A stretch of DNA of 64,000 nt from an uncultured Porphyromonadaceae bacterium (GTDB taxonomy: Bacteria > Bacteroidota > Bacteroidia > Bacteroidales > Muribaculaceae). Positions 57,358-64,000 of this stretch are shown piece by piece. Location of the stretch: NCBI GenBank assembly GCA_947175425.1, contig CAMWMR010000005.1, positions 32,348 through 96,347 of the forward strand, given 5' to 3'. The position numbers were made by a program, and so were the translations under genes. The first letter of the stretch is position 1, and every line of letters begins with the position of its first letter. A model generated the notes under the pieces. That model was given only the letters and a program-made list of their open reading frames with translations. It searched no databases and was not told where the DNA came from.

Positions 57358-59448
57358 TTATTGCAAGATTCCGGAGGATGCCGAGCCGGATACTCCCGGT
57401 TCGTTATCGCGTTTTACATTCTTTCCGAATCCGAATGTATATGTTGCGGATAACTGAATCAAGGCATGACTTTGTCCATCATAGAATTGTTGGACGGTAT
57501 CATAGTATTTGCTGCGCATTTCCTGACGTCCGCTACGCCAATTCCAGCGAGAGAAATTTATAAGGTCCGCTCTGACATTCCAATCGGAGTTCGCCCACCC
57601 GACGGTTACATACCAATCGCTTTTGCCTCTATACCATATTCCGTTCATACATCCGTCGGCACTTGCATTATCGGAGATATACGTGAGGGTGAAAGTCCAG
57701 TCGTTGAGGTAATAACGGGCACGTGCATACCAGTCGATATATGAGTGGTTTACATTATATGGCGCACCATTATGGTTTAGAATTTGCCCTATCTGTCCTG
57801 AAAATACAAGAGTGCGGTCAAGGAATTTCAAGGTACCGGAAACACCGTATTTACCTTGTGCAAAGCTTCCCATGGGCTGCTTTATGGTTCTTAAAATACC
57901 TGTTGAAGCAGCTTCATAATCGTAGGCGTATCTGTCGCCCACAATCCAAGCCCATGCAAATGCGCTGAAGCTGTAATTGTTATCGGGAAGCCAAGTGTAC
58001 CGGAAATCCACATCATAACTTTTGGAGGGGACAAGGTTGGGATTACCGGTGTACTGCATCAAAGGTGTTGACTGAATTATGTTTTCGCTTTTATAGCTTG
58101 GCGAAGGAGGCCATGAGCTGTAATGGAAAGTACCTGACACGGAGTGTTTATTGTTGAAACCGTACTGTAGCGATAAGTCAAACCAAGGTGATGAAGGCTT
58201 ATCGGTAATGTGGGCAAATTGGAGTTTGTCCCAATCCCAGCCGAATCCTGTTGTACCGTAAAAATTACCTAAACTCACATTGTAAGTGGCTCCAATGCCG
58301 ATTCGAGAGGATTTTGCACGGTCAAGTGAAGAAGCCGTGCCCGTATAGCGGGTGCGGTTATATTCATAAGAGCCTCTGACAAAGCCGAGCAGATTGCCAT
58401 ATTTGCCGAAATCGTGATTGAATTTCAAATCGGCCTTCAGCTGATTGGTATTATCGCTTGCACCGTTGAAAATGGGCGCAAAACCGTTTTCAATGTACGA
58501 TGAGTTTTGCTCGGTATGAGAAAACATATACGAGGGCGTGAACGTGACAGAGTTACTTTTTGGCAGGGCAAAAAAATAGTAACCGTTATACGATAGAAAT
58601 TCCGATTTATTGTTAAGGGTTGAGGAATATTCGGAGGCAGGGAAAGCGGCAGGGGAATATATTACTTCGCCACTACGGTCGGAGTGCGGTTTGCGGTTGA
58701 TGCTGCCGTTGATTTGTGTTGAGGCTTGAACTTTGTCGGTATTATATGTTGCCTTGAAAGCGGCGAAATATTGCTGTTGTCTCTCTTTTGATGAAGTGGT
58801 ATTTGAATAACGGTCGAAAAATTTCATTGAACCGTCGTCTTGCGGAAGCCTGTAAGTTTCAACAAGTTCCGAGCCGTAATGTTTGCTGTTGTGTCCCCAG
58901 CCATAACCCATAACATCGTAGGTCATGTCCTTATACTGCAACCTTACATTTGCCAGAAGCTGCTCGGAAAAGTGCAACAGGTTTGTATGATTAAAGCCCT
59001 TTATATATCCGCCATATTCATATTTTGCCATTATATAGTTTACGACAAACTGATTGCCTTGCAAGCGAGGGTCGGAGGGATATTCGTAATACTCTACCCT
59101 GCGGACATCTGACATTCGCATGGCTTTCAAATCGTTCTCTGAGGCAGGGATATAATCAATAAATACAGCTACCTGCTTGCCTGAATTAGTTTCTATATTG
59201 CCGTCGAGCGAAACTTTGAGCTGAGGGATTGACATCTGGTCAAGCAAATCGGCCCCCGACTGTGAGGCATTCTTCTGTCGGGGAGTAGGAATAAATGTTG
59301 TTTTCTCTGCATCGGTGCGTTGCATACGGGCTTCAACAAGCACTTCGTTGAGTTTTTGAGTCTTGATGGTGTCGGAGGTTTCGGATTGAGCCACAGCAAC
59401 TAAGGTGGTAATGAAGCAAATGGTTAATATGAGGATTCGATGTTTCAT
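57358..59448 (-). CDS. Outer-membrane beta-barrel / TonB-dependent-receptor-like protein
   Basis: Signal peptide; TQKLNEVLVEARMQRTDAEKTTFIPTPRQKNASQSGADLLDQMSIPQLKVSLDGNIETNSGKQVAVFIDYIPASENDLKAMRMSDVRRVEYYEYPSDPRLQG. Confidence 0.88.
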   Translation of the reverse strand: MKHRILILTICFITTLVAVAQSETSDTIKTQKLNEVLVEARMQRTDAEKTTFIPTPRQKNASQSGADLLDQMSIPQLKVSLDGNIETNSGKQVAVFIDYIPASENDLKAMRMSDVRRVEYYEYPSDPRLQGNQFVVNYIMAKYEYGGYIKGFNHTNLLHFSEQLLANVRLQYKDMTYDVMGYGWGHNSKHYGSELVETYRLPQDDGSMKFFDRYSNTTSSKERQQQYFAAFKATYNTDKVQASTQINGSINRKPHSDRSGEVIYSPAAFPASEYSSTLNNKSEFLSYNGYYFFALPKSNSVTFTPSYMFSHTEQNSSYIENGFAPIFNGASDNTNQLKADLKFNHDFGKYGNLLGFVRGSYEYNRTRYTGTASSLDRAKSSRIGIGATYNVSLGNFYGTTGFGWDWDKLQFAHITDKPSSPWFDLSLQYGFNNKHSVSGTFHYSSWPPSPSYKSENIIQSTPLMQYTGNPNLVPSKSYDVDFRYTWLPDNNYSFSAFAWAWIVGDRYAYDYEAASTGILRTIKQPMGSFAQGKYGVSGTLKFLDRTLVFSGQIGQILNHNGAPYNVNHSYIDWYARARYYLNDWTFTLTYISDNASADGCMNGIWYRGKSDWYVTVGWANSDWNVRADLINFSRWNWRSGRQEMRSKYYDTVQQFYDGQSHALIQLSATYTFGFGKNVKRDNEPGVSGSASSGILQ

Positions 59449-59471
59449 AAATTCGTTTTGTTATGAGACAC

Positions 59472-59479
59472 CAAAGGTA
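59472..59479 (-). promoter_or_regulatory. -7 element TACCTTTG upstream of the 57358-59448 barrel gene
   Basis: CAAAGGTA on + strand; 20 nt from the 18-bp palindrome. Confidence 0.6.
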
Positions 59480-59499
59480 GCTGTTTGTTACAACATAGC

Positions 59500-59517
59500 T
59501 CTCAACATATGTTGAGA
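59500..59517. promoter_or_regulatory. 18-bp perfect palindromic operator (candidate Crp/Fnr-type site)
   Basis: TCTCAACATATGTTGAGA, same motif as at 48264. Confidence 0.7.
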
Positions 59518-59521
59518 CAGC

Positions 59522-60085
59522 TTAAGATTTTCGTAACCTGCTTAAATGCGTGGGGGTAATATTGAGGAAGGAGGCGATGTCTTTCAGCGAGAAATATGAA
59601 AATATATCTTCGTATTTTTCAATGAGTTCGTTATATCGCTCCTGAGCCGATTTTACATGAAGATCGATATATCGGTTATAGGTAGTGTCGAAAAGAGCCA
59701 CGTTGGTTTCGGCAACCACGCGATATAGTTCTTCGTCGGATTGCATGCGCATACCTATTTCCCGTGCCGATATGCAAAATATCTCGCAAGGCGTTACAGC
59801 GATTATTGATACGCGGGACTTCATGCCATGGAGTGAAAACGGAAAATCGGCAACGAACTCACCGGCAAACTCCAGGCCGACAACACTCTCGGTGCCATCG
59901 GCCGCGTATGCCACATACTTCAATGTCCCCGATTTTATATATCCAATGTAGCGGGCTACAGTTCCTTGTTCGACAAAAAACTCGCCCTTTTGGTAAGTGC
60001 GCAATTCACCTTCCTCAACACACAACTTTCGCCAAAAGTGGTGGTCGATATTGTCGTAATATGTGTTGAAGTTGGAGGAATGCAT
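59522..60085 (-). CDS. Crp/Fnr family transcriptional regulator (cyclic nucleotide-binding-like domain + HTH)
   Basis: MHSSNFNTYYDN...YQKGEFFVEQGTVARYIGYIKSGTLKYVAYAADGTESVVGLEFAGEFVADFPFSLHGMKSRVSIIAVTPCEIFCIS; C-term SLKDIASFLNITPTHLSRLRKS. Confidence 0.92.
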   Translation of the reverse strand: MHSSNFNTYYDNIDHHFWRKLCVEEGELRTYQKGEFFVEQGTVARYIGYIKSGTLKYVAYAADGTESVVGLEFAGEFVADFPFSLHGMKSRVSIIAVTPCEIFCISAREIGMRMQSDEELYRVVAETNVALFDTTYNRYIDLHVKSAQERYNELIEKYEDIFSYFSLKDIASFLNITPTHLSRLRKS

Positions 60086-60194
60086 TAGATATATTTCTTT
60101 GCCTTGTTTACAACGCAAATTTATGAAAATGTTTTATATAAATATAAACAGACGGCGATGATTCAGTATTCATCGGGAATATTTTAACAAACTT

Positions 60195-60431
60195 ATGACG
60201 ACCGGAGTTTGTTTAAAGGTTATGATTTACGCATTTACAATACTCTTTGCAGCGGCAGGTATTTACTTTATTATTAAAGGGATACGACTGCGGTTAAAGC
60301 TTGACCGCAGCAACGAGGATTATGACAAAATGCTCAAAAAATCCTACGGCTTAATTTGCGGAGGCTTGCTTTTTATAATTATCGGACTAATAAAGTTCTA
60401 TACAAGAGTTGTTCTGTGGGGCTGGACATAA
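60195..60431 (+). CDS. Small membrane protein, hypothetical
   Basis: Two TM segments; 78 aa. Confidence 0.5.
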   Translation: MTTGVCLKVMIYAFTILFAAAGIYFIIKGIRLRLKLDRSNEDYDKMLKKSYGLICGGLLFIIIGLIKFYTRVVLWGWT

Positions 60432-60435
60432 GGTT

Positions 60436-60984
60436 TTAATTAAACTCGATACCGAACTTGACGGCGGGCATAACTTTCCATATTGAGCCGGTATGCCTGC
60501 CAAACATATGGAAGGACGCCCCCGCGCCTATGTTGAGCGATATTTTACGTCCCCATGTACAGCGATAGCCAATAGACGGATGAATAAACATCCTGTCATT
60601 ATCGACTTTATTAAAAAATGTGCCCACTCTTAAATCGGCAAAAAGAGGCACTTTCCCAATTTTCCAATCGGCACGCCCTGTGGCATATATGGGGAAATCG
60701 ATGGAAATTGTTGAGAACTCATAATTATATGTTACCAATTCCGCGCCAATACCTCCGCCAATGAAAAAATGCTTGTTGAACTGATAGCCATGCGTGGTTG
60801 TAAATCCCGAGATGCTGTAAACTATATCGTAGTCTTGGGAATGTTTCTTTTCAAACACGGCTTCTCCGTTGAGGTCGACAAATGCACGATACCCTTTAAC
60901 CGGTTCTTTAGAGGACAGTTGCAAGGTGCTGAAAATCAATACTGCCGAAAGTAATGGCGGGAATATTTTCACGATAAAATCCAA
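60436..60984 (-). CDS. Hypothetical outer-membrane beta-barrel-like protein
   Basis: Signal-like N-terminus; alternating beta pattern with GGGIGAELVTYNYEF and SIGYRCTWGRKISLNIGAGASFHMF. Confidence 0.55.
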   Translation of the reverse strand: MDFIVKIFPPLLSAVLIFSTLQLSSKEPVKGYRAFVDLNGEAVFEKKHSQDYDIVYSISGFTTTHGYQFNKHFFIGGGIGAELVTYNYEFSTISIDFPIYATGRADWKIGKVPLFADLRVGTFFNKVDNDRMFIHPSIGYRCTWGRKISLNIGAGASFHMFGRHTGSIWKVMPAVKFGIEFN

Positions 60985-61093
60985 TCAGCTCATATTAACT
61001 TATTCGGCGGAATTGTGAATTCCGAAGCAGTATAGCAGCGGTGCTTTTTCGTCTATTTCGTTGGGATTGAGAATGCGGTTGTGTGCCTCTAAT

Positions 61094-61579
61094 TTATTTT
61101 ACCAGTTTGGCGTTTATGGCATTTACCATTGCGGGAGCGTTTTCACAGCCGAGTATGTACTTTTTGCCATTGCGGAGAAGGACGAGAAAACACTCCGATG
61201 ATTTTCCGTAGTAAGCAAAATATTTTCCGAGGTCGGGTTCGGAAAACCATCCCCAATACCCGAAATAGCCGCCGCTGCCAAACAGACGACGCGCAGCCAT
61301 TGTGGGAGGACATAATTTTACCATTTTAATTTCGGAAAGTGGAATTTCTTTTACTCTCAGCGAGCGATTTACGGCCAAAACATTATCTTTTAACTCTATG
61401 GAAAGCGGAGCGTAGTACAGGGTGGCAAGCGCCCAGATGACCACAACTCCCAACAGAACCCAAATTATGACGCTCATACCGGTTCTGTTATATTGCCACA
61501 GACATATGACAAACAACATGACCATTGACAAAATACTTACTATAAAAGAATAGGTGCTAAGACGTACGTTCTGTTTCAT
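61094..61579 (-). CDS. Bacterial PH domain-like membrane protein
   Basis: Two TM segments then YAPLSIELKDNVLAVNRSLRVKEIPLSEIKMVKL...FGYWGWFSEPDLGKYFAYYGKSSECFLVLLRNGKKYILGCENAPAMVNAI. Confidence 0.7.
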   Translation of the reverse strand: MKQNVRLSTYSFIVSILSMVMLFVICLWQYNRTGMSVIIWVLLGVVVIWALATLYYAPLSIELKDNVLAVNRSLRVKEIPLSEIKMVKLCPPTMAARRLFGSGGYFGYWGWFSEPDLGKYFAYYGKSSECFLVLLRNGKKYILGCENAPAMVNAINAKLVK

Positions 61580-61635
61580 TACGATAATTATAAGGTTTTA
61601 TCAATAAGACGCATCAAAACGCCAAATGTTACACA

Positions 61636-61830
61636 TTATCGCCGTTTTATTCCACGGGTTATGAGGAATAAGGAAACGAATACCGATATGAGCAACTCGG
61701 GGAAGTGGGTGTTGTTAAAGGCAATAGCCTGCACAATCCAATATATTCCGCAAACGGCCAGAATTATTCCTGCGGCAAAACAAATTTTGTTACCTGTTAG
61801 AAGCGTTTTATTGTTTTTCTTTATTTCCAT
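61636..61830 (-). CDS. Small membrane protein, hypothetical
   Basis: MEIKKNNKTLLTGNKICFAAGIILAVCGIYWIVQAI; start moved from 61866. Confidence 0.45.
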   Translation of the reverse strand: MEIKKNNKTLLTGNKICFAAGIILAVCGIYWIVQAIAFNNTHFPELLISVFVSLFLITRGIKRR

Positions 61831-61918
61831 ACATGCAAAATTAAGCAAAACAGAGCAATAATTCAATAGGCAAAAATTTTTTTATACCTTTGCGCCGCAT
61901 AATTAATCTGTTTCCTGT

Positions 61919-62110
61919 ATGTGGATAGTTCAATGTATAGTTATTGTTATTTTCAGCTTGATAATGGTGCCGATTGAGAGAGCCATTTACCGAAAAATCC
62001 GTAACAAAATATGGGCGTATATTATAACCGTAGCGGTTGCAACTGCCATTCTTATGAGTTTTTTAGGGATAGCTTCGCTTGCCGGGTACAATTTATGTAA
62101 ACGACTTTAG
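61919..62110 (+). CDS. Small membrane protein, hypothetical
   Basis: Two TM segments; -7 TACCTTTG at 61885-61892. Confidence 0.45.
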   Translation: MWIVQCIVIVIFSLIMVPIERAIYRKIRNKIWAYIITVAVATAILMSFLGIASLAGYNLCKRL

Positions 62111-62166
62111 GGCAATAAGTCGATGCGGGATGCGTTATAAGGTTATAACATTATAATCTCGTTTTT

Positions 62167-62679
62167 ATGAAGTATATAAAATCCATTATGTTTGTTCTGA
62201 GCATTATAATATGCTCCTGCACAAATAATAACAATGAACCTCCACTGGAAACTCAGCTGCCGGTGGTACAGTCGTACTTCCCGGCGACGGTAGAATTTAA
62301 TATAAACGATTCCGAATGGATTGAAAAAATAAAGCCGTGGGCCGATGCACGACTTATTGTAAACGATTTATCGGAGCTTCCCACCGACCCGGTTGTTTAT
62401 TCCAATGCTTTTAATGGCATAGATTTCAGCAGATATACCTTATTAATATCGTTTGAAATTCATGACTGGACAATTGATACCTACCGGACCCGCTTTTTCC
62501 GCGAAAATATTGACGGTACCTATAATTGGGCGTATAGCGTAGGGACAACCACCGTTCCGGGACAAGAATCCGACACATGGTATTTCACCCGTTTTGCCGT
62601 GCTGGTAAACAAATTGCCCGCCGATGCCAAGGTGAGCATGTGGCTTTCGCTCGGCGCCCTCAATTGGGGATTCGAGTGA
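62167..62679 (+). CDS. Lipoprotein, hypothetical
   Basis: MKYIKSIMFVLSIIICSCTNNNNEP lipobox. Confidence 0.6.
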   Translation: MKYIKSIMFVLSIIICSCTNNNNEPPLETQLPVVQSYFPATVEFNINDSEWIEKIKPWADARLIVNDLSELPTDPVVYSNAFNGIDFSRYTLLISFEIHDWTIDTYRTRFFRENIDGTYNWAYSVGTTTVPGQESDTWYFTRFAVLVNKLPADAKVSMWLSLGALNWGFE

Positions 62680-62715
62680 AATAGGGCGTATCAGCCCACG
62701 AGCAATATAAAAAAT

Positions 62716-62751
62716 GGAGAATATCTGTAACGATGTTCTCCAGTTCTTTTT
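62716..62751 (+). terminator. Hairpin terminator after lipoprotein
   Basis: GGAGAATATC-TGTAAC-GATGTTCTCC followed by AGTTCTTTTT. Confidence 0.6.
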
Positions 62752-62870
62752 AGAACTATACAGCAAGTATAAGTGTTAATAATTTGAACGATATGATAAT
62801 TAACACTCGTAAAAGTTGTGAGTTCAAAATAATTATCGTAATTTTGCGGTGAACCATAAAGCAAACTAAT

Positions 62871-63005
62871 ATGACTCGAAACATCACAATCAAAAAACCC
62901 TCTCAAAAGATGATTCAAGTCTTTGACGCTTTGAGAGAAAAGAAGCAGCAGCAGATTAAAAAGCTGACTGAGAAGAAACAATGTACATTTACTATTGTAG
63001 TGTAG
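62871..63005 (+). CDS. 44-aa basic small protein, absent from the supplied ORF track
   Basis: MTRNITIKKPSQKMIQVFDALREKKQQQIKKLTEKKQCTFTIVV; -7 TAATTTTG at 62839-62846; stop TAG abuts the next ATG. Confidence 0.45.
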   Translation: MTRNITIKKPSQKMIQVFDALREKKQQQIKKLTEKKQCTFTIVV

Positions 63006-63495
63006 ATGGATTTATCCTTTGACATAATGAATTCTGAGGGCGATCACATAATGGTCGCCCTCTCGTATTATGACTACGAAACTATCAAAGTATTTTCCGA
63101 CGATCCTTTGACCTTGACTCTTGTATTATGATGTCACTCTAATCCGTAAAGCCGGAGAGGGATATGTCGGTTATAAGACATTATTCACAATTTCTGACAT
63201 ACTGTATAAATTCATGGATGAGAACGAAGATGCTGTTCTCTGTTTCTATTGTGATGCGAATACGGATGTACGTAGAAATCATGGGGATATGTTGCCTCAA
63301 GAGTATAGAAGCAGATTATTCTCTCGTATGTTTGATATGTATGTGAAATCACATAAACAATCTAAGTTTATAAATCATAGAGTTATGATTGAAGACCCCA
63401 ACAATTCGGACAACAAACAATATGCTCATTTTATTTGTCGCAAAGAACATGAAGACGCTGTAGCTGCAATGGGGCAATTGTTAATGCAAAAATAA
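63006..63495 (+). pseudogene. Split ORF: 41-aa N-terminal part (63006-63131) and 124-aa C-terminal part (63121-63495) in the +1 frame; frameshifted gene or recoding
   Basis: MDLSFDIMNSEGDHIMVALSYYDYETIKVFSDDPLTLTLVL* then YYDVTLIRKAGEGYVGYKTLF..., no ATG at the beginning of the downstream ORF. Confidence 0.45.
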
Positions 63496-63578
63496 AGTTA
63501 CAATTAAATTTAAGACAGAAGCCTAAACCACTTGGTTCGGGCTTCTCTATTTTTAATAAAACAACAATCAAAACAGTT

Positions 63579-63908
63579 ATGGAACTACACGTTAAAGATA
63601 GACTTTACTTCCCACAGCTCCTTCCTCAGCAGAATACCTTTATGGAATATGCAATGAAGCGTGGCATTCTCAAGAAAGTTGGGCTGACAGCTGAAGATCA
63701 GGAGAAATTTGAAATCAAAGAAAATGAAAACGGCAGAGGTATTGTCTGGAATATCGAAAAGGACATCGCACAGCCTCTATCTGTTGAGTTCACTAAAGAC
63801 GAACTTGAATATATCAAGAAGGGCTGTGAAGCGCTATCAGAACAGCCCTGTCCGGATGAATTCTGGGCACTTGTAGAACGAATCTACAACGCAATTCCGA
63901 AAAAGTGA
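63579..63908 (+). CDS. Hypothetical protein, 109 aa
   Basis: Intact ORF MELHVKDRLYFPQLLPQQNTFMEYAMKRGILKKVGL... following an untranslated gap. Confidence 0.55.
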   Translation: MELHVKDRLYFPQLLPQQNTFMEYAMKRGILKKVGLTAEDQEKFEIKENENGRGIVWNIEKDIAQPLSVEFTKDELEYIKKGCEALSEQPCPDEFWALVERIYNAIPKK

Positions 63909-64000
63909 TTCATGCTCAATAAATGTTGGATCCCCTTCCAGATTTAACGGGTCAGCGGATTTTTCCGGTGGGTGGCTGGGGATGTCGGAGGATATAGTTA

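Overview
The window looks like a Bacteroidales chromosome segment, possibly Muribaculaceae-like (untested). Support comes from recurrent TAnnTTTG -7 promoter elements, a SusC/SusD pair, GLPGLI and BF3164-type proteins, and PorQ-cmk-ispH synteny. About 1-24 kb is mostly housekeeping: UspA, MORN-GH25 lysozyme, LysE exporter, CCA-adding enzyme, PriA, putative porin, FAD oxidoreductase, MATE, initiator tRNA-Met, DUF3108, YhcH, Tdk, PorQ, Cmk, IspH, exonuclease, ECF sigma, Dxr, RseP, RlmI-like methyltransferase, ManA. About 24-64 kb is accessory: an XusABC-like xenosiderophore uptake operon; a SusC/SusD pair without enzymes; two tandem LytS/LytTR two-component systems plus a PepSY-like protein; an orphan gene; a cassette of two tandem phospholipase B-like Ntn-hydrolase paralogs with an MFS transporter, a DcaP-like porin and a divergent second MFS; an outer-membrane barrel/GLPGLI/BF3164 operon; an EVE-HNH endonuclease; two more outer-membrane barrels; a membrane-anchored HTH regulator; a Crp/Fnr regulator; and small proteins. 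The two leads I rate highest are: (1) the PLB-like hydrolase/porin/MFS cassette, a candidate uptake-and-deacylation system for an unknown acylated substrate; (2) an 18-bp palindrome TCTCAACAT[A/T]TGTTGAGA found exactly 20 nt upstream of the -7 element of two separate outer-membrane barrel genes, one next to a Crp/Fnr gene, suggesting a small activator-controlled regulon. All calls come from reading the sequence and the supplied ORFs; no searches were run.
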